Assembly (NCBI RefSeq): GCF_036669915.1
Contig: NC_089316.1
Location: 1,826,743 to 1,890,742 of the forward strand
Direction: 5' to 3'
Length of the DNA stretch: 64,000 nucleotides
Origin: Pocillopora verrucosa
Taxonomy: Eukaryota; Cnidaria; Anthozoa; Scleractinia; Pocilloporidae
Shown here: piece by piece, positions 27,815 to 39,049 of the stretch
Layout: each line of letters begins with the position of its first letter
Position numbering within the stretch: the stretch's first letter is position 1
Made by a program: the position numbers and the translations under genes
The notes under the pieces: model-generated
Database searches by the model: none
Told to the model about the DNA's origin: nothing
Seen by the model: the letters and a program-made list of their open reading frames with translations, nothing else

Positions 27815-28411
27815 AGTGCCGCGTAAAAAGTCAATCAACAGGAGATGTTTACATTTGGAGGCTCAATGTCTAATTCTAGGAAACATTGCTTGATTCACAG
27901 ATTTTACATAAACCTTGAAATAAAGTGAGAGTATAACGAAAGAATTGAGAATCAGATCATACGTTTTTAGCTGCCAATGTTTATTCTTGTCAGAGTATGT
28001 TTTCAGTCGTGTTTGATGTAAAATGTTAAGAGGGAAGAGTAAGATAAACAGATCATCCGAAAAGCGACGAATTTATTTAAAAGAATTTTGAATATTGATC
28101 TGGTAAGTGATCACGATTAATAACTGAGTACAAAAATTAACTGCTGTAATTAAAATAATAATTGTTCTGTTGACTGAATCAATTTTGTGATATTAGTGAG
28201 TTAAATCATCTATAAGTTCATAAATCTGGTAACTTTAAGTGTGCCTTTGCTAACGAAATGAATCAGCTTCACATTGTCATGTTCGATTCCTATGTATCAC
28301 CAAACAATTTAGCACTGCTTTTTCAATGTATTTTTGGGAGATTTGAATCTTCTGATCTGAAAATGTCATGAACCCTGGCAAACTGCCGAAACCTGCATAA
28401 TCTCTTTCTTC

Positions 28412-29266
28412 CTACAGACTTTTCTTTATTTCTTCAAGTTGTACCAGATTAGCGATCTTCCTGGCGAAATCGACAGCAGCCAAAACGGTCAAAGCAATCT
28501 TTGCTATTAGCGCTGCTCCTTCTGTGGCAAGGGCTGCTATGATCATGGCGCTCACCTTCGCTGCGGTCTCCAACCAGTCGTACCATTTCATCTCTCTGCA
28601 CAAACTCTTGATGATGGTCCACAACAATCCAGCTGCGTAGGTTTCTTTGAGGAGGAAGAAAATGGCTTTAGCCTTGTTAGTTGCACTGCCTCCCGCCGCT
28701 TTCCACGAACTGACAAACTTCTGTATCGCTTGCTGGAATGCTGAAGACTTCTTAATTGCTTCCGCGGTGTCTTCAATGGTGGCTTTCATGGTGCTGCTGC
28801 TTACAGATACTCCGATCCCAACTGCCTGCATGACAAGCATCACCGCCTCCACCACAACACTGGCGTACTGAAGAATCGTGGCCCAAACGATGTCAGCACT
28901 CGCTACCAGTTCCCTGGATGGTAGGAACTCCTCTCCTTCTCTTGTCAACTGCACCAGATGTTTGCCATTGTCCATCTTGCTTATTTCCATGCGGAATGTT
29001 GGAATGGTGAGCGCCTTTTCAATCAGCCTGATTCGATCTTCGGGCAGATGCTTCTCAAGGCGCTTACGGATGTCTTGTTCTGGTTGAGAGGCAAACTCGT
29101 GAGCGAGTTTCACTTCCTCATCGGCGGCTTCCCTCGCTGCTGTAGTGATAGCATCTTTCAATTTCCCGTCTGCAATGAGCTTGGAATGCTCTTCAGGAGC
29201 GTTCGTTTTAATCTGCACCAACGCCCCCTCTACAGCTTCCGAGATTTTCTTATTATCTGTTGTCAT
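28412..29266 (-). CDS. Uncharacterised helical protein, copy 1 (intronless CDS)
   Basis: 284 residues in one exon; ATG at 29266. I do not recognise the family. It has no signal peptide; the N-terminal 120 residues are charged and predicted helical (RKRLEKHLPEDRIRLIEKAL, then PTFRMEIS). After FLPSREL comes a run of amphipathic and hydrophobic helices (VVVEAVMLVMQAVGIGVSVS; AGLLWTIIKSLCRE; KWYDWLE) ending in an alanine-rich hydrophobic hairpin (MIIAALATEGAALIAKIALT) and a charged tail. The layout suggests a protein that can insert into or lie on membranes, but that is only inference. A leader exon ends at 29878 and splices to 29291. Its paralogue lies at 34576-35475. Confidence 0.85.
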   Translation of the reverse strand: MTTDNKKISEAVEGALVQIKTNAPEEHSKLIADGKLKDAITTAAREAADEEVKLAHEFASQPEQDIRKRLEKHLPEDRIRLIEKALTIPTFRMEISKMDNGKHLVQLTREGEEFLPSRELVASADIVWATILQYASVVVEAVMLVMQAVGIGVSVSSSTMKATIEDTAEAIKKSSAFQQAIQKFVSSWKAAGGSATNKAKAIFFLLKETYAAGLLWTIIKSLCREMKWYDWLETAAKVSAMIIAALATEGAALIAKIALTVLAAVDFARKIANLVQLEEIKKSL

Positions 29267-29290
29267 TTTCGATCAAGGAAATTTTAAGTT

Positions 29291-29962
29291 GCTGTGAATG
29301 TAAAGCATTCAAGACCAATTTCAAAATGTTATTGCAGATTATACACCAAGGTACGCAAATACTGCTGAATAATCAAATTTAATTTCAATCAAAAGTAGGG
29401 GAAATATCTTCAGATTTGAACCTCGCAAAAGTTAGATGACGATCACTGCTGAAGAAAGCTGTTTCCACACGGCATATCTAGGTATCACTTTAATTCATTT
29501 CGAGGGCACTTTTCTGACCAACATCATTGCGAGACAGTTGAACGGAGAGATGAGTACCGAAACTATAGGTCATAATCATCTAAACCTTTTCCAAAATACA
29601 ATTACAAAATGTGACAAAATTTTCTTCAGTGCTCACAGTTATTTCGCTCATTCAGACAAATGTTTTAACATCGATGCTAAAGCGATTCTCAACGAACGAA
29701 GTCAAATCATCACTAATTAGTTCCGCATATGCGCTTGCCCAACAAAACGCTTTACCAGCCCTAATTCGAAGAGCACTTTAACTGAGCTATAGAATGATCT
29801 TTTGTTATTGTCAGCTTAACTTGAAAGAAATCTAAATTGATCAACATAATGTTCCACTAGGAAACCTGCATGCTTACCAAATTTAACTGTGCCAAGCTCA
29901 GAGTTCAGCTTCAAGGGAAGAGATGTAAAGTGCTTTTGATGTTCTGAACGTTCAGTTTATAC
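29291..29962 (-). promoter_or_regulatory. TATA box, non-coding first exon and leader intron of helical gene 1
   Basis: On the minus strand: GTATAAA at 29962-29956, then an exon of about 50 bases ending AAATTTG at 29878 with donor GTAAGCATG, and acceptor TTCACAG at 29292 followed by CAACTTAAAA before the ATG. The matching parts in copy 2 (donor GTAAGTACA, acceptor TATGCAG then CAACG) lie in the same arrangement. The intron is 586 bases. Confidence 0.65.
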
Positions 29963-29999
29963 GTATCAACTCGTCCATCACGTGATAGACACGAGTTGA

Positions 30000-31750
30000 G
30001 TTAAGTTCTCATTCTATCTCGGCGCTTGCTGATTGGTCCATTGTGAATCACCTGATTTTCTTACTTGTTTACATCTAGTGCTAAATTTGGTTCCACCTCA
30101 AGAAACCGATGAACTTCTTGCTTTACTCGGAATTGAACATAAATAGCTCCACACAATAGAAATACCCAATATCACTGAGCCTAAATTTCTCGGGGCTCTC
30201 TGATTGGCCTATTGCGAAGTTACCTGATTTTTTTCATTTGTTTGCATTTCAACATCTAACAATAAAGGTAATGAAGGTCAAAACTCCTTGGCGTAGTTAT
30301 TGAAAACATATTCTATATCCAAATATATTACAGAATATCATTTTTTTGCCAATTCAGGCGTAAACACAGAACCTCTCCTCTAACAATGTTAGTGAAACAA
30401 AACAGTCGTCTGGTTAATTTTTACAAAGCGCACAAAATTCGACATTGTTTGAAGGAGAGAGGGATTTTAGTAATACTGCGATAAGTGTTCCAACACTTTT
30501 AATCTCCCTTGTAGATTTTTACACTCGGCATGCTCGGTTTTCAAGACAGGTTTCAACAAGCTTTCTAATTTTTTTGGAGAATCTTAAGATTTTTAATATA
30601 ACGACTTACTTGCACGGAGGAGCTGAGAGTGCCATATTAAAGCAAAAAATACAATATTTAGAGACATCGCATCAAAATAAGTTGACGAGACACAGACACT
30701 GTGTTGCTTCTTATACTTGCACATCAGTCATAAATGATTTGCACACCTAACTGAACAAATCACAAAGCCATTCTGTATACTTACACTTATTGTAGAGACA
30801 GTCTCTTTCCTACTGATCGTCTTCGTCAAATATAATCGATTAAGTTTGCGATTGTGGCTATCAAAATCTCTTTTCTTAAGCGCTTGCAGATTGATTTAAT
30901 GTCAAATCTCCCAATTTTTTTTTCTTTACATTTGATACTTGATTGCGTTGCACTTTCAAAATGAGTTTCCTGCTTTTCCCAGAATTTGGGATAAACAGCT
31001 TATCACGAAAAAAAATCCTGACTCTTGTCATCACCAGGCCTGACTTTTCGGCGTTACGTAGAATACCATTCGAGAGTGAAAAATGTACGCTTCATACACA
31101 GGTCCTTCAAAAGATTAGTAGATTATGGCTAAGTACTTTTTGTTTTTTTACTTAACTCAATTTTGTGTCCATCCATTAGAAAAGAGGAAGAACAAGGCCG
31201 ATAACAGGCCAGTTTGATGAGGATGGGTTGTTTTCACACGACAAAACTTTCGGTTGCAGTTCAATTTCAACTGAAGTCACAACAATGAAATCACCACCTT
31301 TTTGACACTTGATACTCCATTTTGCGTTGACAGGTCTTAATCCCTTTGTTTTTCTCGGAAATTAACAGACAACTACAACAATGGAATCTAAAGGCATATC
31401 TGCCTGATTGCCATATTAAACTGTTCCAAACTCAGACGTCGGCTGCAATGGAATAAATGGGTATACCATTGATATTGAGAACTTTCAGGTTATGCGCGTG
31501 GACATGTCGATCACGGAAAAGTCACAAGTTAAATTCGATTTGTCTATTGCTGAGTTACATGATTTTTTTTTATCTATTTACATTTGATATTAAAAATTGG
31601 CTTCCGGGTTTTCTCGGAATTTCATATAGCTTAATGTCTTAAATAGAGATAGCTCAGCACAATAAATTCGCCAACTCTTGACATCAACTGGCCTGATTTC
31701 TTGGAATGAAATAGTGAGGTATGAGAATTAAATTTCTGTGGTATAGAAGC
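30000..31750. repeat. Degenerate ~100-base repeat array upstream of helical gene 1
   Basis: Related blocks recur: TTGTTTACAT/TTTGCATTT/ATTTACATTTGATA, followed 30-50 bases later by TTCTCGGAAT-like words and then AGCTC-ACACAATA or CAACAATG-AATC. Copies are seen near 30060-30170, 30205-30260, 30930-31060, 31250-31290, 31340-31390 and 31560-31690. Similar blocks lie near 36330-36480 and 25975-26095. Confidence 0.5.
31395..31480 (-). promoter_or_regulatory. Relic of a third helical-gene first exon
   Basis: On the minus strand this matches the leader exons of both helical genes (CAATGGAATAAATG on the plus strand here, CAATGGAAGAAATG near 36135; CTGTTCCAAACTCAGA here, CTGTGCCAAGCTCAGA at 29890). 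The donor has decayed from GGTAAG to GGCAAT. No coding exon follows it before gene 1. It is either a remnant of a lost gene copy or an old alternative promoter. Confidence 0.5.
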
Positions 31751-31849
31751 TGATACCAAATCGATTTTCAGGCCTCGCGGGAGCCTTGCCTCGGCCTCGC
31801 TCTCGCCCTCCTCAACTATCACGCGATGTATGTGAGACACGTGTCACAT

Positions 31850-34040
31850 GTGAATCTGGTAAGTTCTAATGACGGCCTCGCTCACCATAGAGTCTCTGTA
31901 GCTCGGTGACTGAGCTTCGAAAATTTTGTTACAATTTGAAATTCAAACTTTTACAATAAAAGATCTACGCGCGTGAGTGTGTGCGTTGTTTTTCTTTTTC
32001 TTGGTTGCTATCGCGAAACTTGTTGTGATACCGTTTCCCGAGTGTCTTGCGTTTGCGTCCTGCGGATCAATGCTTATGTCCACTTTTTAAAAAGCAGCGT
32101 CGTCGTTTTTTTAATGCCTGTAAAGCTATGCGCCTTTAAGGTAAATGTTTTCTTTATTGCGAGTTTCTTTGAGTTTTTGTTCTCGAATATGTATTTTATA
32201 TTAGTAGCATAGGCGTTTGTATGATTTAAATAAATGGATGAGCACAATTACGCGTGACTTCGCCCATAGTTGTCGTTGTTTTCGTTTTTAACGTCGATGC
32301 AATCCAGATTATTTCTGTTAACTTTACCTAATTATCTCTGAATAAAGCATTTTCTAATAGAATGGGGGAGAGAAGGAGAGTTTTCAGGACCACTAAGATT
32401 GGGATATATCTCAATCAGTACTCGAGGTCATGAACGAGGGGAAGAATATTGAGTTACATACACTCGGCGTTGCGGAGTCATCGCGGGTCTGGGTCAGGGA
32501 TTTGGATTGGTTGTGGAGACTTGGGCGAATTAAAGACTTGAATGTAGAGAGAAGTTTTTTGTTTGAATTCGAGCTTGAACGAACGAGGTAAAAAACCTTC
32601 TCTCCCCATCCCGTCTCTGAGCTGCCGAGCCTTAAAAACCGCCCTAGTCCTCACAACCAGTCCCAGTCTCTGGCCCAGACTTGCGGTGACTCTTTGTCTC
32701 TCCTTAATTTGACATTTATGATATGTGGCTAAGGAGAGACATTTCCTTTTTTGGACGAGAAGAAGGTGGAAAGGAAGGAAGACTATTGTACGACACTGAA
32801 CCTCTGTAAGTGAAACTGTTTTTGACAAAGTTGGCTCGGGGTAGTGGAGTAACTAACTTGCCCTCGAAGTTTCTTAAAGAATAATTAGAACTGAATTCCA
32901 TCCCGATAAATAAACATAGAGGGCAAATATTGCGGAGCAAGGCCATTTAGAGACTTGCAGATCATAGCCGCTGTTTAAATTTTCCGTTGCGTTTCAAGTT
33001 TTCCCAATCCAAAGATTTGAAAAGATCGTCAGCACTGACATCATAGGAAGAGTAGGTCACAATGTTGAGTAGGGATTAAATCGAAACAAAGGATTTGCGT
33101 CATCATTCCCGCTCGCAGTATCAACAGTAAGGGGTTAAAATGGAAGCCAGGAAAAAAAGGCCGAGGAAAACATTGATTAAAAAAGTTTTTTTCATTTTTT
33201 TATGAAATTTGTGAATAGCTGGTTGTGGTTTATCGTCGCTAAAAGCGCCAACCTCAACCTTAGCATAACATGTGTTAAACTGTTCCATGCGTTCAGTCAG
33301 TGAAACGAAGCGCGATGATAAACGGCGATAACATACATGGCGGAGGAGTGAAAAAACGAGCGTCGCTTGGGTCGAGTCGCGTAATGAACGTCTGTGTTCT
33401 TTTTTCGCTTTTTCACTCTGCAGCTATTATGGTGTCGCTTAGTGTTTCGCTTCGATTTGATAACTGACGCCTGGAACATGCTAATCATCACTGAAAGGTT
33501 AACAAATGGCCTCTTGTATGTTTACGTCGGAATTTGCAATTTAACCTCCAAGCTTCGCTTTCATGAAACAGTCTGGGGAAATCCCAAAACATGTCCGATG
33601 TCCATGGCAAAGATTCAAGAAAAACTTAGTGCTTGTGAGTTCTCGGTGACATCGTCGTATTTAAGAGCTATTTGCCGATGGGTTTTTTTCTTGGAAAAAA
33701 TTCGTTTCACGGGGAGTTTGACGTTTTTTTACTTCATAGGAAGGGCCTTTCAGGCGCTACATTCAGTTTAATTGACTTACCGATGTCGGTCGAGCTGAGA
33801 AACTGGTCTGCTCATTAAATTTTTTGTATATTAACACTCTCGCTGCCGTCTTCGTAATGCCGAGTTTCCTTTAAAGTCTAGTAAAATTGTTTATCTCTGT
33901 GCCAGATCTTTTGAAACCAAGCCATATATTTGAAGTATTTGTGTACATAAAAAATACCGCAGCTCCTTAGGGGTTAGTAGACGGGCTAATTAGGGGCTCG
34001 GAACAGTCCTCGACCTCGTGACGTGATGTCTTGAATATTC
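31850..34040. other. Spacer without recognisable genes
   Basis: Open frames here are short and not protein-like. A possible SINE scrap (AGAGTCTCTGTAGCTCGGTG) is at about 31888. CpG-containing stretches occur at 31770-31830. Nothing else is supported. Confidence 0.4.
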
Positions 34041-34044
34041 TTGC

Positions 34045-34560
34045 ACGGGCAGCTGCCAATGTAATCTTTTGTCTAGTGTGTTTTGGTTTTCGATTGAAAC
34101 AATATAATTAAGGGGAAAGAATAATTCAGATCGTCTCAAAAGCGAGGATTTTTTTATAAAAAAAGAGTAATCTAAAGAACGACTAACTCATTTTAAACAA
34201 TTTTATTTGCTGGTGCTTCTGATCGAGATAGCCGGTTCACTCAGTTAAATTCGGCTGCTATATACAATAATTTTGTTGTTGACAAAGTCGATTTTCTCAC
34301 ATCTCACGGTGAAATAATTTTCATTACTTTCATAAACCTACTAAATATGTTAAGAGTGCGCTCCATAACAGCTGGAAATCACTCTACAATAACTCCTTGC
34401 CGGAATGTAACAGTTCACTCCATTGTCTTCGATTCCTATTCATCACTAATCGGTTGCTGTTTTTTTTCTACAATTTCGAGGGACTCTGGCATATATTACA
34501 AAAGCTTGCAGTCTGACTGTCCTCTTAAAAATAATTTACTCATGTAAAGTATACACATAG
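34045..34560. repeat. Duplicated 3' flank of the helical genes (partner 27968-28360)
   Basis: AGCTGCCAATGT opens both flanks. Further matches are AAAAGCGA(C)GA, TTGTTGTTGAC against GTTCTGTTGACTG, and TTCGATTCCTAT(T/G)(C/T)ATCAC. So the duplication that made the two genes carried about 450 bases of downstream sequence. Confidence 0.65.
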
Positions 34561-34575
34561 ACTGTAATACCTGTT

Positions 34576-35475
34576 CTAAGGTAGATTATCGGAACCTGTA
34601 TGATCTCGTTCTTTTTGTAGAGTTTTCTTGATCTCTTCTTGTTGTACAACATTATCGATCTTCCTGGCGAAGTCAACGGTCGCTAGGACGGTCAAAGCAA
34701 TCTCAGCTATTAGCGCTGCCCCATCTGTGGCAAGGGCTGTTACGATCATGGCGCTAACCTTCGTTGTAGTCTCCAACCAATCGTACCATTTGGTCTCTTT
34801 GCACAAACTCTTGATTATGGTCCACAGCAATCCAGCTGCGTAGGTGTCTTTAAGAAGGAAGAAAATGGCTTTGGCTCTCTCGGTTGCGCTGCTCCCTGCC
34901 GTTTTCCATGTGCTGACAAACTTCTGTAACGCTTGCTGGAATGCTGAAGACTTTTCGATTGCTTTCCCAGTGTCTTCAACGGTTTCTTTCATAGTACTGC
35001 CACTTACAGATACCTTTATGCCGGCCGCCTGCATGACAAACATCACTGCTTCCACTACAATACTAGCGTGCTGTAAATTCATGGCCCAGTTGATGTCTTC
35101 GTGTGCTGCCAGCTCCCTGGAAGGCAAGAACTCCTCCTGACCTCTCTTTATCTCCACCAGAGATTTGCCATTGTCCATCTCAGGCTTGCTGATTTCCATA
35201 CGGAATGTTGGGATGAAAAGAGCCTCTTCGATCAGCTTGATTCGGTCTTCGGGTAGATGCTTGGCAAGGCGCTCGCGGATGTTTTTTTGAGGTCCACATT
35301 CAAACTCGTGAGAGAGCTTCACTTGTTCCTTGGCTATTTTTCTGGCCGTCTCCTTGATAGAATATTTCAATTTTTTAAATGCAGTTAGCTTGGAATACTC
35401 TCCAGGGGCATTATTTGCAATATGCGCCAATGCCATTTCTACCGCTTCGGAGATTTTCTTTTTATCTGTCGCCAT
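34576..35475 (-). CDS. Uncharacterised helical protein, copy 2 (intronless CDS)
   Basis: 299 residues; ATG at 35475. By eye it is about two-thirds identical to the protein at 28412-29266, with an indel (EISKPEMDNGK against EISKMDNGK) and a longer charged C-terminal tail (LQKERDHTGSDNLP). Conserved blocks: RLAKHLPEDRIKLIEEAL, PTFRMEIS, EEFLPSREL, the GI(K/G)VSVS turn, SSAFQQALQKFVS, AKAIFFLLK, TYAAGLLWTIIKSLC, KWYDWLE and the alanine-rich hydrophobic hairpin. Both frames are open and differences keep residue character, so both copies look constrained. The function is unknown; no enzyme motif is visible. Confidence 0.85.
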   Translation of the reverse strand: MATDKKKISEAVEMALAHIANNAPGEYSKLTAFKKLKYSIKETARKIAKEQVKLSHEFECGPQKNIRERLAKHLPEDRIKLIEEALFIPTFRMEISKPEMDNGKSLVEIKRGQEEFLPSRELAAHEDINWAMNLQHASIVVEAVMFVMQAAGIKVSVSGSTMKETVEDTGKAIEKSSAFQQALQKFVSTWKTAGSSATERAKAIFFLLKDTYAAGLLWTIIKSLCKETKWYDWLETTTKVSAMIVTALATDGAALIAEIALTVLATVDFARKIDNVVQQEEIKKTLQKERDHTGSDNLP

Positions 35476-35494
35476 TTTGCAAGGAACTCACGTT

Positions 35495-36180
35495 GCTGCA
35501 TAAGAAAAGGCAAGAACGATTTCATAACACTTCATCTTAGTAGCTGTCTGTCAGAAATACCTAACATTACAACCGAGAGTGCAAATAGAGTTGCATAACA
35601 TTTGAGATTAAAATAACCAAAACAAAACAAATTTGTCATTTCTTCATAAATGGAACTGTAAAACACAAGCTCGATGAGGATCTTCACGCAAAGAGCGGTC
35701 TGTTAAAGAAATATATCATACTTATATGCAATTCTTACGTCATTACTCTCCTGTTAACTTTAGTAAAATAACGAAACAGTAGGGGATTTAGGGGTACAAG
35801 TAACGCCTTATGAGTACTTTAAACCGTTCTTAACTACATACAGAAAATGTTTTAAAATCTTTCCAAAATTTCCTTGCATATTGCGCCAGAGATCTTTTTA
35901 ATCGCTCGATCCCTAAGTGATTTTAGCAAGTTCGGTTAAAACCTCTCCGAACTACTTCAGTCGCATTTGCACGTACGTTGGTTTTTTTTTTCTTCTGCTC
36001 CGAAAACAGTTTAACTAGTGTAACAGTCTAGCATATGATTTTGCTATGCAAAGGTAGAGAACTTTGAATCATTTTTCATATATACTAGAAGATGTACTTA
36101 CCAGACACAGCTAGGCCAAGCTTACAGTTTAGTGCAATGGAAGAAATGTAATGTTCTGGAATAGATGTGTTGTTTTTATA
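35495..36180 (-). promoter_or_regulatory. TATA box, non-coding first exon and leader intron of helical gene 2
   Basis: TATAAAAA on the minus strand at 36180-36173. The first exon ends at 36102 with GTGTCTG and donor GTAAGTACA; the acceptor CTTATGCAG ends at 35496 and is followed by CAACGTGAGTTCC and the ATG at 35475. The intron is 606 bases. The organisation is the same as copy 1, so promoter and leader were duplicated together with the gene. Confidence 0.7.
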
Positions 36181-37269
36181 CGCTGGAAGTTCAGTTTTGG
36201 CGCGGAAATCGTGCTCACGCGATAGTCATGAGCATCACTTGCAAGCACCTGCTGACCTTTAAATTATATAATCAGCTGTAATTCACATGTTTCATTTTCA
36301 CTTTAATTTTTTAAACTCTCAAATCGACCCGCGTGATTTTCTCGGAAATCGCCAAAATAATAATTACACCACAAAATCGCTACCTGTTCACCACATGATC
36401 GTTTTTCTCGGAATGAAACGTAGTTACATGTACAATTATAGCAACAAAATCTTAAAGTTTTAGGAGCTGATAGTCAATCTATGTTTTGCAGTTTCAAATC
36501 ACAAGGTTTTCTTGACGTTAAATACTGAACCAGACTGTACTGCAAGACCTTTTTCAACGACATTATTCAGTTGAAAATGTAGGAATTTTTTCTAGTTTTA
36601 TCTCGAACCAAAGATGCGCCTAAGTCCTTTTTAAGACAGGACTAGTTGTCGGATAACACAATTTTTCATGTAAGGCAAGAAATCGTTCCTGAATCACCCC
36701 TTCGTTCTACTCCTGGTAGGTCTGTATAATGCAGAACTATGACAGAGGTCAAGAAAATGCTGCCGATGTCACAGATTTCTACTCTTGTTACAGTTTTTAG
36801 TCATTCAGATCGCCAGTTTATAACATACGTAGTGTTTCTCCTCCCTCTCCCAAATAACTTAAACGTTGCTGAAATTTCTTACATACGGTAACAAACACAC
36901 AGAGACGCTCATAAACATCGTGCTCAGCGAATCTAGGAAACTGCTACAAACTTAATGTTTCAAAGAGGAATATCTTTACTTGGGGCGAATTTTAGCCTTA
37001 AGAGATCAGATGTTCTCGATCTTTTTATGAGTTTGCGCCGTGGATTCTCTTAGCTTGTCACTTTTGGTTCTCAAATTACTATTGTTCTCTTCAGTAATTG
37101 ACCAAAAGCAGAGAACGTGGTAATTGTCGCCGTCAGACAGAGACTGTTTCGGTTACATTTCATTGTGAGAAGCCATGTAAGTGACGTAATTTCAATTAAA
37201 TAGGGAGAAAGTTCTTGCTCTAATTTTTTCCTGTGAGTTTCAAGAAATTTCAGCCAATCTGAAGGTTTT

Positions 37270-37683
37270 AGTTTGCCTGTCTCTTGCAAGAAATACAAAT
37301 GAAAGCTAATTCTCACGCTCCTTATCGGCACAGCGCCTGCGCTATGTTGTGGGAGGTCTATGTTTATCAATATGGAGACAACTATTGGTCCAATTATTAA
37401 TTAATTTTATGACTTCCCTTCGCGACCAAAACGAAATCTTGAGATCATATTCTGCCTGTCTGTGGCGAGAAATTCGCTTCAAAGCTAATTCTCACGCACG
37501 TTATCCGCACAGCTTTGGATGACCTAACGCTACACACAAAGATACGAAGATGACTTCCCTTCGCGATCAAAACGAAATCTTGAGACCATATTCTGCCTTT
37601 CTGTGGCAAGGAACTCGAATTAAAGCTAATTCTCATCCGCACAGCTTTGGATGACCTAACGCCACATACAAAGATACGAACAT
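37270..37683. repeat. Tandem duplication of ~135-140 bases, with a third diverged copy
   Basis: Units at 37410-37549 and 37550-37683 share GACTTCCCTTCGCGA, CAAAACGAAATCTTGAGA, CATATTCTGCCT, AAAGCTAATTCTCA and CAGCTTTGGATGACCTAACG in order. A diverged partial copy at about 37270-37345 has GCCTGTCTCTTGCAAG and GAAAGCTAATTCTCACGC. Confidence 0.75.
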
Positions 37684-38739
37684 GAAGATGAAAAATTTTT
37701 CAGACTTCAATGCGGCCTTAGGCGTCAAATACCACCAAAATTTGTAATCCTAGGTGCTGGAAAAGAATTGCTAGTGAAGAAGTAAAACCACAGACCAAGT
37801 TCGAGCAATATTCCTTATTAATAATGTGAATATGTTTATGTGACGCAGTAACCGAAATACTAAGACCGATACATGTAGATTGTTGAGAGGGCGCATTTAT
37901 AACCCAACAATCTGACTTAGTTTTGAATAAAATCTCATTCAGTTCGCTTGTATGTCAATACGTTTGAAACTTGCGCGTTTTCTCAGTAGGCTTAAATACG
38001 GAAGTTTTTTTTCTCATTCAATTTTGCTCTTCTTGATTTGAAGGGATTACGAAAAGGGAACTAAAAACCTACTAAATAGCTGTAAATAAGCAAGAAAACT
38101 CATGCAATCCAAGCGAACAGGCAAAGATGCGAGGAAAGTTTGTTTTTTTATTCCAAATCAGATCAGATTACTAGGTTCATGAAACGTGACTTCCCGTCTT
38201 GCACAAATCTCTATTTTTGCCTATTTCATAATATAAACGTGTTTACATAACATTGCAGGCTCGCTTTCGTGCGTGCTCTACGCTAAGTGGAACATTTCAC
38301 TGTCTTAGTAATACATGCAATACAAAAAGTATTTAGTTAGTTCAGTATAATATATTCATGCGTTTAGGTACATTTAGTTACTCTATGAATTTTAAGTCCG
38401 AAGTTATTTTAGCTCAAACTATGGCGATGAGTTTCTAAATTGCGAATGTCTTGCCTAGCGGCTTCAGTTAGTGGACCTGCCTAGTTTGTCCACTGACCTC
38501 AGTTGCTTTGGACCCACACGAAAGTTCTTGTTTTGGCTTAAGCTGTCAAATGTTGATTCGGTTGTGATTGAGAGCAGAAATACATTGTTGTTTATGTTTG
38601 GGATTATTGTAGAAGTGTCTGGATTAATGTTCTAACAACATATGTTTTACCTTCCAAGGTCAGATAGCCAGCATGCCCACTCTTGCCTGCTGCGACAAAT
38701 ATATGAGCAAGTAATTTTGAGTTTTAAGGGGGTAACTTT

Positions 38740-38835
38740 TAAAGAAACTGTTGTGCTGCGTCGGTGTGAGAGTATAACAGGGTAATTTTGTATAATCAAC
38801 TGAGTTGATAACAAAACAGCCACAAAGCGCGCTTC
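38740..38835. repeat. Dispersed repeat with TGCGTCGGTGTGAGAG core
   Basis: AAACTGTTGTGCTGCGTCGG, GTGTGAGAGTATAAC and ATCAACTGAGTTGATAA recur at 60805-60890 in an EXOC3 intron. ATCAACTGAGTTGAT is nearly palindromic. The type of element is unknown. Confidence 0.5.
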
Positions 38836-38979
38836 GAAGATTCTTAAAACTAGTCACGGTATCCTTAAATTACTTGAGATTTTGAAAAGGGAAAATAACT
38901 CATTTGAGAATTTGCTTTTCAAATGTCATTTTATCTAAGTGGGAAAAGCGTGAACCACAGGAAGGCCTCGTTTCCTTCG

Positions 38980-39049
38980 CAGCCGTTGTTTGGTCTCGTC
39001 ACGCAGCGTCGGGGAGAGGACATTGCGTGACGAGACCAAACAACGGCTG
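38980..39049. mobile_element. Perfect 26-base inverted repeat (hairpin or MITE remnant)
   Basis: The arms 38980-39005 and 39024-39049 are exactly complementary (GTTTGGTCTCGTCACGCA / TGCGTGACGAGACCAAAC at their core) with an 18-base loop. It could be a short foldback element left by a DNA transposon. Confidence 0.7.

Larger units (their letters stand above)
25031..28411. other. Gene-poor spacer between gene C and the helical-protein pair
   Basis: No convincing exon. It contains AACGTGTAACGTTTA-type short repeats at 25745-25825, a tandem duplication at 26100-26300, a MITE at 27604-27814, and from about 27968 the duplicated 3' flank of the helical gene at 28412. Confidence 0.5.

Noticed and set aside
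33394-33771. 125-codon open frame on the plus strand
   Set aside because: The composition is not protein-like, there is no family resemblance and no splice context.
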